64,000 nt of DNA from Macrocystis pyrifera (Eukaryota > Sar > Phaeophyceae > Laminariales > Laminariaceae): assembly GCA_031763025.1 (NCBI GenBank), contig JASSKH010000028.1, positions 5,622,075 through 5,686,074 on the forward strand. The letters run 5' to 3'. Below are positions 52,693 through 63,192 of this stretch, piece after piece. Made by a program: the position numbers and the translations under genes. The notes below the pieces were generated by a model. The model did not search any database. It was not told the origin of the DNA and saw only the letters and a program-made list of their open reading frames with translations. Each line of letters begins with the position of its first letter. Within the stretch, counting starts at the first letter, position 1.

Positions 52693-52858
52693 CGTCATCA
52701 CTTTGCTTCGTGATTGTTGTGGCATGTGTTCGCAGAGTTTGAGCAGCATACGACCTCGTCGTCTGTGGCGCTGGTTGCAGCAAGCGCACTGGAAGATACG
52801 CGCGAGCCATCGGCACCCCTGTGATACAGATTGCTGCACATGACACGGAGCAGCGCAT
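42452..52858 (-). CDS. 2,3-bisphosphoglycerate-dependent phosphoglycerate mutase, organelle-targeted
   Basis: Interconverts 3- and 2-phosphoglycerate in lower glycolysis. Exons (- strand): 52858-52558, 47368-47263, 46607-46377, 44605-44464 and 42679-42452 (stop); intron phases 1, 2, 2, 0; 335 residues against about 250 in bacteria. Catalytic features: VVFLRHGESTWN with the phosphohistidine, GWT then DVPLTERG across the first junction, [20 protein letters not shown] with the acid/base Glu, IPRTECMKD, and VLVAGHANMLK carrying the second His, where most relatives have AAHGNSLR. The N-terminal 50 residues are Arg/Ala/Thr-rich with almost no acidic residues and contain RSYAAQ, like a mitochondrial presequence. 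A poly-Ser run from a CTG-strand microsatellite (52649-52691) separates it from the enzyme. Two Met codons could start it (52858 and 48 bases further in). Intron 1 (5.2 kb) hosts a 4.4-kb transposon, intron 4 a hAT-like element. Confidence 0.95.
43202..44087. mobile_element. hAT-like non-autonomous element with GACCC arrays, copy 2 (PGM intron 4)
   Basis: Perfect 19-bp terminal inverted repeats start CAGGGCTTTTCGCGGGTCA, the CAGGG start being typical of hAT elements. Flanking 8-mers AAAAAAAT and AAAAAAGT differ at one base. Both halves carry roughly 40-bp units of (GACCC)n plus GTGAGATTTGAAAACCTCTT. The centre (about 43500-43800) is shared with 34286-35220, including GAGCCGGATGCGCGGGTCCG. It is 886 bp with no transposase. 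Confidence 0.9.
45476..45632. repeat. Three tandem units of about 54 bp (PGM intron 3)
   Basis: Units start at 45476, 45529 and 45583. Each has CCAAA..TGCA.CCTC, CGCA.TGT..AGGCAT and GTTGAGTTTTTT. Divergence between units is moderate. Confidence 0.85.
47971..49570. repeat. GTTA/TAAC degenerate array, left arm of the transposon
   Basis: Dozens of GTTA and TAAC words occur in both orientations, for example AACGTTATGTTAGTGTGTTA and GTAACACTATGTTGGCGTGT. Longer units of about 120 bp can be followed at 48100-48500. The TIR word GTGTTACGTTATCCGA recurs internally near 49328, so subterminal copies of the end sequence exist. Confidence 0.8.
50090..50272 (-). other. GC-rich open frame inside the transposon, possible captured exon
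   Basis: The 60-codon frame starts MSTNIVELASRSTV and ends AAYEAEREALL before a stop. The frame stays open a little upstream (KREVPR). Its GC-rich, charged composition resembles the host exons of this window and not the AT-rich arms around it. No family is recognised, and it is not a phosphoglycerate mutase segment. It may be a host-gene fragment carried by the element, or chance. Confidence 0.3.
50907..51028 (+). repeat. Third copy of the 110-bp AT-rich repeat
   Basis: It matches 28727-28960 over TTGTAAAATTAGGTAAAAAT through TCAACTATTTAATCAGTCGA to ACAGCTGACGTATTTCAAAA. It ends only 15 bases before the nested element at 51044. Confidence 0.88.
51044..52199. mobile_element. Nested 1156-bp inverted-repeat element, CTG-rich interior
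   Basis: Ends TAGAGTGTCTGCGCA and the exact complement TGCGCAGACACTCTA. Flanking 9-mers CTACTGTAC (51035-51043) and CTGCTGTAC (52200-52208) differ at one base. The interior from 51375 to 51985 is dense in GCTGCTG, with units like GAGCGCTGCTGCACACAAGC. It produces Leu/Ala/Cys-rich chance frames. Inserted into the right arm of the 4.4-kb element, hence younger than it. Confidence 0.85.
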
Positions 52859-54157
52859 CTTCCGGAGCGTTGTGCATAAGATGTCCAGCGTGTCGTTGTT
52901 TCGGTCGTCGGAGTTCTATCAATATTCAGAGGCGTGTTCCGCGGTGTAACGACCTATCCGGTCTAAAAAAGAAAAATACTGCCAAATACCACACCGAGGC
53001 GCCGAAGAGATTGGCTGCGGTCCCAGCGGCGGCACAGTGTGATCGGGTTTTGGCTACCGGCGAGAACGTGAGTGATGCGAGGAACGTGTGCAGCACGTTG
53101 GTGGTTTTTTGGCTGTCGTGTCAGGTGTGTCCGCGTGTTCCTTTCTGAATCAGAAGCGCAAATTACAAGATATAGACGACGTCGGGTGAACCCGCCGTCA
53201 TCCCTCATATCACACACGTAAGCCACAGAGCGTGGTCAGCAAACAGTACGAGGGGTGTCTGTTTGGCTGTGGCTCTGGGGAAGCTTCTTCAAGAGGGGGC
53301 ATTTCTCGTGTGCCTATCGTCGTAATATTGTTCCGACCAACCCTCTGCGCTTGAGGGCCATTTGTGACACCAGCGTTTCTATACTCGTATACATACTGAA
53401 GTTTTGATGAGCCCACGTACCCGTTGCCTCGTGTACGTAAAGAGTAACGCGATTGACGACGAGATGGCGATGCTTTGGTATATACCGGTACCTGGCATCA
53501 TAGAGCAGTGTTGCTTAGAAGATACCGGTGCCAGGTTAGTGCGGAGGACACAGGACGACCTTGACCTCGCGGGAAACATCCTCTCAGTGGTGCTCGGCGT
53601 AAGAAAGCTGAGACTGGACATACGAATACACGAAGATCATGTCAACGATTTTTTTCATTTGTATCTGCCTATACGAGTAGTTGTCATATATATCATCTGG
53701 CAGGTTTTCGCTGAAACCAATCCTCGCAACTCTGCAGGGTTGCGCCGCACCCCGCGACTAAAACAGCCACCTGTCCAAAACGATAGACGCCCCGCCCCAT
53801 CCCTGCATCTTTCTCCGTCGCATACCCGCATCTCACCAGCATCGAGTCGCTAAACTAAACCCCTAGTCGAGATCCGGGAGATGGCAGAGACAGCTCCAGC
53901 ATCTAATCAAGAAGAAGCACCAAAACGAACCTTTACCAGCGGGAGCAGGAGTAGCAGCCGCTTCGACTGCAGAGGGAGGGGGTGAGGCTGCGACCGTCGT
54001 CTCGCCAGGGGACACCGTTTCAGCGGGTTCACCAGGGGCGTCCGAATTAGCCGAAGGGTTAGGAGGAGGGGGGGGGGTCGCGGAGGCGCAAGCGACTTCA
54101 GCGGGAGGAGGGAGGAGCTCGGCGAGTGAACCTGAAAAGCGCAATAGCGGGAAGGAC
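52859..54157. promoter_or_regulatory. Divergent upstream region of PGM and the kinase
   Basis: PGM (start 52858, -) and the kinase (start 54158, +) are head to head across 1.3 kb, so both promoters lie here. A 149-codon + frame (53404-53853) resembles nothing known. The kinase frame stays open upstream of its Met into a Gly/Ala-rich stretch from about 53942, so part of 53942-54157 may be kinase coding sequence after an acceptor such as TTTACCAG (53932-53939). Confidence 0.5.
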
Positions 54158-56806
54158 ATGGGGGCACCGGCGTCGAACGCCCCTGTGAAGGAGCCCCTGG
54201 GACCAGGACCCTTCGGGCTCGATGATTTCGACACCGGGGTGACGCTGGGGACGGGAAGCTTTGGACGGGTCCGCATTGCGACGCACAAGGGCACTCAAAC
54301 GCCGTGGGCGATTAAAATGTTGAAGAAGGCTGAGATCATCCGCATGCAACAGGTGATGATAGTTGCACGTTACGAGTACCTGTATGAAAAACTAAGGTAT
54401 TGCTTGACTGCCTACGGCGGTTTTAGCCCGTCAAGATTTCTCTAGACTCAATATACTAGTTTCAGTGCGTGGAGATTCCTGACGAATGGCTATCAAGGGG
54501 CAAAAATAGTGCCAACCGAAATGTTTGATGATGAAGGTACTGCATCTATTTGGCACTCCTACTTGGAGAAGAACGTATTACCATTTGTTTTCGGCCGCAT
54601 CTGTGCGGAGTATGCCCGGCGTACGTATATGAAATATGGCAGGTGCGATGAAAAAGACGCGCAGATCTTTGCCACAGATAGTTCATGATGCCAACGAAAA
54701 AAAGCTCGTACAATCCTTTCAGCCAGTGGTACACATGTCACTAAACGTATTCAGTGAAAAAAACTTCGCTTTTTCTCGTATCATCAATTAATTGTCGCTG
54801 TGTACAAAACATGATTTCTTTTTCGCACGAAAGCCGAATTCAAGCATAAGCTCGGGTGTGCGTGGACTGTTTGATGGCCTTCCGAAGGCCCTTCGTCAAG
54901 GAGCACCCTTTGCGCTCGCGCAGTTCCCGCTCGAACCCTGCCTCTGTTGTGAACAAAGCCACACACCCTCTAGGTGCTACTTGCCCAACTGACGACCGCA
55001 CCCCTCAGAGTAGTTCCCGTCCTCGTTACCGAATGGCATACGTTTTCTCTGTAAGAATAAAAACTGACGACGGCACACCCCAGAGAAACTGCAGTCCCCG
55101 CTACCGTTCGGCGTTCATAATCGCCATCATTATCTCCCCGGAGTCATCATGAACGCTGATCTGTAGGGCAGAAATCATCGTGAGGTGTACGGCGCGCCCA
55201 GTTGGCCATGTATCCTCCACAGGCGTGTGACGTTATCCGCAACAGGGGCAGAATGACAGATTTATCCTTGCTGCTAGTCCAACCGAACATGCGTTACGCT
55301 GTATGTAGTATTTACGATTCACCTTGGTATGGTACATGCTATGGTGTTCGTAATAAATCGTCGTCCGCTGTCCTGCCTGCGAACGCTACGCTGTACGTAC
55401 TAGTTTGACGATTTCGCGTGCTGGGTGGTCATGAGCACGTGGCACACACTCGTGACCGCACGGCTCAAGTTTTGTTTCGGAAAAGAAAGTGACGAAATCG
55501 AACAACTTCTACTGTAGGTCCGGGAAAGAGGCCACAGTTGAAAGCATCGAATCGCATGAGGCGGAAAAGCCGTCGGATATCGCGCGAGAAGAAAGCACGA
55601 ATAGTAGGCCATGTATTGCCCAAGCCCTATCTACCTCGCTATTAATAGTGGTGGAACACGTTTAGAAGTTTTCACACCGATGGCGATTTTCTAGTTTTAA
55701 ATTTCCTTTCAAATATATTTGACGAATACGTAGCAAAGCTGCAGGTAGGGAATGCATGGCTCTCTACTATAAGCTGAATTCGTATTATGTGTTCTCTCTT
55801 TTACACCTACGCCTCCGTGTTGAGGGGCGAACGTCAACGTTGACTAGAGCCGTTTTCTTTCAGTCGGAGAAGGGTTAAGCAACGTACTCTGAACTGTTAC
55901 ATCCTGTGTGCTGAGTGAACTACCCACCTGTTATGTCGCCCATTCGTCTCTCCCCGCTCTTCTCATTTTTGCTGTCTTGTCCGATTTTTGCACAAAGGTC
56001 GAGCACATGGTCAACGAAAAAACCATTCTCATGATGATGAACCACCCCTTCATCGTGAAGCTCGCGGGCACCTTTCACGACGAGCGCAGCCTGTACATGA
56101 TCCTCGAGTACGTCGTCGGCGGGGAGTTTTTTAGCCACCTGCGAAGAGCGAACCGGTTCGAGAACCACGTCGGCCGTTTCTTCGGGGCGCACGTGGCCCT
56201 CATGTTCGAATACATGCACAGCATGGACGTCATCTACCGCGACCTGAAGCCGGAGAACCTGTTGCTCGACCGACAAGGGTACCTCAAGATCACCGACTTC
56301 GGCTTCGCTAAGATCGTGGCATTCAAGACGTATACCCTCTGCGGCACGCCGGAGTACATAGCTCCCGAGGTTCTCCTCAACCAGGGACACGGGAAGGGGG
56401 TGGACTGGTGGACCATGGGGATCCTCGTCTACGAAATGCTCGTCGGGCAGCCGCCCTTCGTCGACAACGACCCGCTCAAGGTCTACCAGCTTATCCTCGC
56501 AGGAAAGCTGGCTTCCCCCCCCCCCGCTTCATAGATAAGAATGCGAAGAGTCTCATCAAGAAGCTGCTCGTCGCAGACCTGACCAAGCGATACGGGTGTG
56601 TCAAGGGGGGGGCACAGGACGTCAAGGGTCACAAGTGGTTCGCGGGGTTCGACTTTGAGGAGCTCCTCGCCAGGGCTATCCCGCCCCCAATTGTACCCCA
56701 GGTGGAGGGGGCGATGGACACGTCGCAATTCGACCCGTACCCAGACTCTGTGGACTTGCCCGACATTCCCACCTTCACCGGCAAGGACCCGTTTTCTATC
56801 TTTTAA
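54158..56806 (+). CDS. cAMP-dependent protein kinase catalytic subunit-like AGC kinase
   Basis: Ser/Thr kinase of the PKA-C type. Exons 54158-54352 and 55998-56806, one phase-0 intron of 1.6 kb; 334 residues (animal PKA-C is about 350). Motifs: glycine loop LGTGSFGRV, catalytic Lys in WAIKMLKK, VNEKTILMMMNHPFIVKL, catalytic loop YRDLKPENLLL, ITDFGFAK, activation loop TYTLCGTPEYIAPE with the Thr that PDK1-type kinases phosphorylate, then GVDWWTMGILVYEMLVGQPP. The AGC tail ends FTGKDPFSIF, giving the hydrophobic C-terminal motif. The frame breaks at the C11 run 56515-56525: as written it stops shortly after LAGKLASPPP, whereas the next frame continues PPPRFIDKNAKSLIKKLL. One more C restores it. 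The start is the first Met in frame; MGAPAS would allow N-myristoylation at Gly2, as in animal PKA-C. An upstream exon is possible because the frame stays open. Confidence 0.93.
54988..55120. repeat. Two tandem units of about 74 bp (kinase intron)
   Basis: Units begin AACTGACGACCGCACCCCTC (54988) and AACTGACGACGGCACACCCC (55062), and both go on through AGTCCCCG/AGTTCCCG and CGTTACCG/CGCTACCG words. Confidence 0.75.
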
Positions 56807-59800
56807 GGGCAGCTTACTGCTGTGTACTTTGGTTTTTCTCGCCTTGTCCTTCAATCATGCTTCGGCGGGGAATTGAGGGAGGATAGGGATGCGGAAAACA
56901 ATGGGTTAATATCGCCTTTTTTCACTCCCGTCGGAATGAGTGCTGCTGTATATGCTGGGGGGGGGGGCATGGCGGGAAATGGGGTCCATTTGTGGTACAT
57001 ATAGACACGCGAAAGCTGTGTGGGGTGGTTGGTTGCTCATGATAGTTTACTTCGGCTGATAGTTTACTTCGGCTTCTGCGAAGTGCAACACGGTATCGTC
57101 GACAGTAGTTGCGAGGCAAACCACTGCAAGACGATGCAGGGAGGAAGCAGTGGGCTGGGCGAGGCCGATGTGGGTAGACCACAACGTGGGGCACTTGTTA
57201 ATGGACCGTTGTCATACACATTCTGCTAAGGGAGGAGCTTGAGCTCCAGGTGCAGTTTGGACAATTTGGTTTGACGCCGGGTGGCCTACGATATACTGGT
57301 TAGTCGAGCGCTGGCTGTAGTAGCTAGCAATGTTAACGCCAGAAGAACCACTGCCGTGCGCTCCTACTTGTGTCAAGATTTGTTTTTACTTGCACACTTC
57401 GTATACTGTCCACTTCGTATACTGTCGGCACACGAACACGACGTTAAGGATTTGCATGGGCGCTTCGGGTCAAGACACAGTTAGTTTCGCGGACAGAGCA
57501 TTTGGCTCTGTCGATTGCTTCACCCACTAGGCCGGACAATCCTGGCCCCGTGTGACAAGATTTACACAATCGTGCAGGTCCAACGACAGACAAAATATCT
57601 TCCGTAGGGGCAGCTGAACAAGCACTCACAACAGTTGGCGTTAGCTTGTTCTGTTCGGTCCCCACCCGCATCGCTTTGAGACAGGAAAACAGCGTATCAA
57701 CATCGTACCGTGGGCCACAAGCAAAGAACGGCGTTATTTGTGCCAAGATTCGGCATGTGACGACAAAGTACCAAGTACGACGTACCAGGGCCGCTTTGTG
57801 CCCCACAGCAAGGTGCCTTGCAACCACGTGTTCAACACTAGATATCCTGGAAGGTGTCCCTTCTTCTATGCTCCACGACTTTCACAAACGGCCAACTGCA
57901 TAATACACCGCAACATACATCAGTCGTTTGCTGTAGCTTCCGGAGGGTAAAAGCGGAAATGTGGCCAAAGTTGGGGTGCTTGCGTAGATCTTCTTGCTCG
58001 TGGTGATCTTGGCTGCGGAAGACACTGACATCACCGAGCATAGCAATTCGAAATTACCTCGTCCTTGCACCCCCCCCCCCCCCCCCCCTCCCTTTCCTCA
58101 GAATGACCCACATGAAGTATGCCCCCGCTCTTGGTAAATATGTTCTGAGCGATCAAAGGCTATATGACACGCACGAGCAAAGCGAATATATACGCTTCGT
58201 ACGCGTACAGCATCTTTCGTTTTATTCCCGCTCATGTTTCTACGGAGGCGGAAAAATATAGAAACGAAACGAGGTTTGAGGGGTTTGTCATGTTGGAGGC
58301 GTGTGTTTTGGACGTGTGCTACAAATAGGACTGCAAATAACAGTATGCAACACACATCTCGGATGTAAATATGTTGGGTAGTTTGAGAGTTGAGGAGCCT
58401 CCGTCGGTGGAAAATGTTTTCGTTGTACACTATAATCAAATAATACTCCCTTACGATAGAATGGTTCTTCGATTATTTCGTTGTCGCCGCATATGTAGAA
58501 GTGGAAGTAGTGTACGCACTTTAAGCAGCGGCTGCAGTAGATGGAGTGTTGGTGGTGATATAATGAAGTCAATGCTTCGCCACGAAGTACGTACGTACCA
58601 AATATATCCCAAGTACATTTCACGCCCCCAGTTTGGACTCTCCGCGTCTTCTCTGCAACGATCCTGTAGCTTGTAGGAATCCTGCAGAGTAGAGTGGAGT
58701 CTTAGCGAGCTACCTTGTTGGTTCTACCACTGCGACACTGGACGTTTGTTTGCTTGACTGTGAGCTTTCTCTGTTTTCCCGTACTTCCTTCCTTAGGCAG
58801 AACATTCTGCAATGGCTTAGGTCCGCTGATCCATCTTTTCCACAGAGGCGTTTTTCCTTTCCTTGTGGGACGCTCTCAATTTTCTTTGTCGCCGAAGACG
58901 CCACTTGTTAAGATCAAGCATGCGGGACGCGTTGTATCCCTGGACAGGTCTGCCTATTAAGTCGGTACTCGTTGGTACTCACGTGTGTTGGTTGCTTAGA
59001 GACAGAAGAAGAGAAGTTTTATTCCTTTCGTGCACGCGGAGACTGAGACCAAGCTCGTGCGTCTCTAGAAAACCCCTGGTTTTCCACCTAAGACACGCCT
59101 TCCACGTACTACAAATAACGTTCCCAGTGCCTGAACCCAGATAATTACAGGGCTTTCAACCTCATACAAAGCAGTATCATCACACCTGCCCATCGTCGTG
59201 TTTAGTTTTCTTAGTCACGTCCAATCTGTTTGTGCATAATTGCTACTACATTCACTGTACCACATGATACAATGATCACAATCCCGATGATCACTACACC
59301 ATGCCATATTGGAGTGAACCGTGTGCCATAACACAGCACTGGATTGTGTTTCGACTCGGCACCCCCCCCCGTCCTCCGAGTCTGGTGTGTCACCGACCTC
59401 GATCGAGGTAAGGCCCACATCTTGAACAACGCCGACCGACACGGTTGGAATCTTCTCCGTGCAACCCCGTACTTTCACCTTCCCCGGCTTGTCCCAGTCC
59501 GGTAGTGTTTTGTATGGGGCTTTTCGATGGCATCTTTCTCCCTTTCCATCACTACTACATATATTTTCACTGTTATGCCAGCACTACCATTAGGCGCCGA
59601 CGATCTATTAATGATAGGCGACTATTGTCGTGACGGCCCACGCATGATGGCCTCTGCCGTCCTGGTGCCGTTCCCGTGTAGACCCATTCGACGCTCCTAT
59701 TCTCGTCACTGCTTGCGCCCAACACGATTTTGGAATACCAGATCGGTTGGGCATCAACACTGACAAGGCCATTGCTACCGACCATCGATACATGGGTCAC

Positions 59801-62263
59801 GGGAGTTACCTATTTCTGACACATTCGTTCCTGCACCGCAATGATAGTGCCGCAGCCGCTGGCACACTCCTCCCGCCTTGACTACCGCACCGTCCATTGT
59901 GTCATCGTACCTTTTCTGACACTGCTGCTGTGGACCAATGCGCTCCTCATGAATCACCGTTGGGTTTCGTGTCTCCCCGGACGGGCAACCGCTTTATCGT
60001 GGCCGTTGGAAAACCCCGACTGCCGCCGACTGCGATAATGGTTGTAGGGGTATTGGCCGCAAAGGGATCTTGGTCGTAGGGCACGCGTGATCGCGTCCCG
60101 GGACCCCCAATATTCACCCCCAATATTCAAATTGGCCGCTGTCGTCTTCGCTTTCGAAGCACCGCGTTAACCCGCCCTGGACAACCTTTACGACATAGCG
60201 ACGACCTTAGGCTTTCCGCCCTCCCCTTCTGTTGCGCCACCTGTTCTAGCCGCCGCCGCCACCACCCCAAGCACATCCGCCTATCTAGCGATTTCTTCTC
60301 GGCCTGCGCCCTCTGAGGCAATTCCACCGTCGGCGGCTTTACTTGCCCGGCCACGCCACCTTCTTCAGAGTACTCCCTTTCGGAACCCGATATAGGACTT
60401 GAAGACGGCCGAATCTCTGTGCCTTCGTTGGGCGCTGTACATTCACTCATGGATTGGCCTCTCGTGTGCAACGTGGCGAGCTATCTTCGTCCGTCACTAC
60501 TGTAGTCTGCGAAATGAGTTGTCTTGAGCTTCCCCCTACTGCCCCCCCGTCGATCATCTGCAATCGCTATAATCCGAAGTTCTCGCCCTAGCTATAAAAA
60601 ATGGACGACCGACCAATTTGATGGTGGAACCAGCCTTGTTCAATGGCCAACTAACTGGTGGTATCTGCTGTACATGCGCACTGCTTGACGGTGCCCATTT
60701 ATTATGTGTACACGGTTTGGGTCGCTACGGAGGCAAAGCCATTTTCCATGCCGCAATGGACATTATTTGCACCGTCTGCTTCTTCGACGACCGTACTGAC
60801 GTGCGGTAGCCCGATCGAGATCGCTGTCCACCACGAATTGAGCACCACATTTATTGTCAGAACACGGCACGGGCTGCCGTTCGTAGTCCATTTGATGGCA
60901 CGAGGCTGGCGGTCTAAGGTAGCGCACGCTGTTGTGCTAAATATATAGGCGGACATATAACAGGGGGCGACTATGATCTATCATATCATACCCCTACTAC
61001 AGCAAGCCTTCGACAGTGGTACCGTGGTACATGCTGTCTGTATATATATACTACTATACTACATTCATTTTCTACGAAGTACTTTACTACTCCGTCTGCC
61101 TTGTCTTCCAGTACACGCATGTGTCTGGCTTCTCGAGTATTGCACTGGCATCATCTATTCCTATTCATGTTAAGCTGAAAGGCAGCATGAACCCAGGGAC
61201 CAACTACTACTATGCAGGTAGTGCTCCTGGCTCTGCTCTGTCTGGTCACTTACACAAGGCGCTTGGAGATTATCCTTCTTGAACTACTGTATTTGCTTGC
61301 TTGCTCGCCGGATGTCTTGTGCACGAAGGGTCGAGACATTCATCAGCCAGGCAGACGATAGCGCCTGCCAGGTATGATGAGAGAACAATTTCTACAATCA
61401 TACTGCGGCAACAGGGGAGAGGGGATACCATAACACTAGCCCACCTTGAAGGGCCGTATATATATAGATAGATACATAGGAAGTTCAGGTAATATAATAT
61501 AAAATAGGAGCCAAACCCATCCGGAGAACTCGGCGAATGTATCAACGATGCGGCGCTTTACAACCCACTCCCACACCTCTAACTTGCAAGGCAGAAACTG
61601 ATCACACGTGCACACAGCGAATCAGACTACAAGTAAGTCCGAAAATGCGGGTACGCGAAAGTAGGCTAAACGCCTTAACCCCCCCCCCCCCCCCCCCCCC
61701 CCCAGTCCCAGCATTGTAGGAAAGCGACGGTCTATACGGTCACAATACGACTGTGCATGACATGAGACATGTGAGTGCCCCCCCCTCCCCCCAGTGGTTG
61801 ACATGAGGCTATTAACACTATCCCATTGTTTCTATCGCTTACTACGTCCTTTACGAGACTCAGTTTGGGGTTTTCTAGTGTTACTCGTTTTTTAAGATTT
61901 TGTACATGACTCGCAGACGGCCAAATTAAAAGTGTATATATATCCCGATGGTATATATTCAATTAAACCCCGAAGCAACACGAGGTAAACACAGAATGAG
62001 AGTGACCTAACCCCTAGGCGACAACCAGCGCGTACGTTGTGAATCCTTTGCTACAAATAGGGACCCTTCAAAGGGGAGCCTTTGTACGGTCGTCTGCCAC
62101 ATCTAGACCTGGATATTAAAAAATGATAAATCACTTGTTCTATATATGGCTCGGCACTGTCCCCTATATTGGTAGCGCTTTTTTTGTCGCTGTGAAACCC
62201 CTATACGGCTGACTTTACACGCGCAGGCCTGCAAGCAGGAACACAGCTCAGCTTTGACACACC
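56807..62263. other. Spacer between kinase and SCO1
   Basis: The spacer is 5.5 kb and no exon is recognised on either strand. Minus-strand frames at 59775-60956 have some coding-like composition but no motif I can name. C tracts are at 58070-58088 and 61680-61702. TATA-rich microsatellite-like stretches occur near 61037 and 61455. The SCO1 promoter should lie in the last part. Confidence 0.6.
61680..61800 (-). repeat. C tract plus poly-G-linked repeat copy
   Basis: After C23, reading + gives CCCAGCATTGTAGG, GGTCTATACGGTCACAATAC and GTGCATGACAT, the reverse complement of the family core, then a second C-rich tract (61780-61793). The core is therefore bracketed by two C tracts here. Confidence 0.75.
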
Positions 62264-62698
62264 ATGGCGACCCGACTCGCCTTTGCAGCTGCACACAGAG
62301 TGCGAACACCGGTGTTGAGGAGTGCGTGCTCGTTTCCCACACCAGCGCTGTCCCTCGGCCCGAGAGCAGTTCGCTGTCGACGAGCTGCGTTGTTAGCGCG
62401 TTCTTCTACGACAACAGCAACAGTAGACGAGCGGGCGGCTGCTAGCAGCATCCAGCACCCACCGCCAGCGACCACCTCTCCTCCTCCGCAGGCAACACCC
62501 CAGCATCAGCCCATTGCTGCTGCTGCTGCTGCTGCTGCTGCTCCTGGCAGCTCTTCCCCAAGAGACAACGCAACAAAGCAGTCGCCGAGTGCCGAGACTA
62601 GCAGCAGCGACAGCAGCAGCAATAGCAGCAGATCAAGCGCAGATTCCACTGCTAACACTACTGCTGCTGGCAAGGGTACGAGCAAACCCACGGACATG

Positions 62699-62732
<34 letters not shown>

Positions 62733-63192
62733 GTGGTGAAGACACCACTAACAACGGCGGGGGCGGGGGCAATGGTGGCGGACAAGGTGGCCACCGAGGG
62801 CCGCTTACGTGGGGAGCGGTGGGCCTCCTCGGCGTTGTCGGGGCGTTAGCCATGGGCTACTACCGGATGAAGTGGGACGAGAAGCAGAAGCGCGTGGCTT
62901 CGGAAGTGACCTCGACCGGCAAGCCCGCGCTCGGCGGACCCTTCACCTTGGTCAATATGCACGGCCGGCCCGTGACCGACAAGGACTTCCACGGCAAGTT
63001 CGTCCTCCTGTACTTCGGGTTCTGCCACTGCCCGGACATCTGCCCGTCCGAGTTGGTGAAGGTGGGCGCCATCGCGAAGAAGCTGGAGGGCAAGCTTGGC
63101 GCGGGCGTCGTGAAGCCGGTCTTCGTGTCTGTGGACCCGGACCGTGACAGTTTGGCGCAGCTGAGGCACTACGCACAGGACTTCCACCCCAG
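62264..63192 (+). CDS. SCO1: SCO1/SenC copper chaperone for cytochrome c oxidase (first exon; 3' part outside window)
   Basis: SCO proteins sit in the inner mitochondrial membrane and deliver copper to the CuA site of oxidase subunit II. The exon encodes 309 residues and ends at a GTGAGG donor in phase 2. Order: an Arg/Ala-rich presequence (residues 1 to about 50, MATRLAFAAAHRVRTPVLRS), a Ser/Ala/Gly low-complexity linker with CTG/AGC microsatellites (about 85-165), a transmembrane helix WGAVGLLGVVGALAMGYYRM near residue 185-205, then the thioredoxin-like domain: GGPFTLVNMHGRPVTDKDF, VLLYFGFCHCPDICPSEL with the CxxxC copper ligands, and PVFVSVDPDRDSLAQLRHYA. The conserved GLTG segment and the distal His ligand are not found downstream to 64000, so the remaining exon(s) lie beyond the window. 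Confidence 0.94.

Noticed and set aside
53404..53853. 149-codon plus-strand ORF between PGM and the kinase
   Set aside because: No recognisable domain, codon use unlike neighbouring exons, and it sits in a divergent promoter region; left unannotated as a gene.
59500..60960. Possible copia-type retrotransposon polyprotein on the minus strand
   Set aside because: Some frames look coding-like, but I find no protease, zinc-knuckle, integrase or reverse transcriptase motif.
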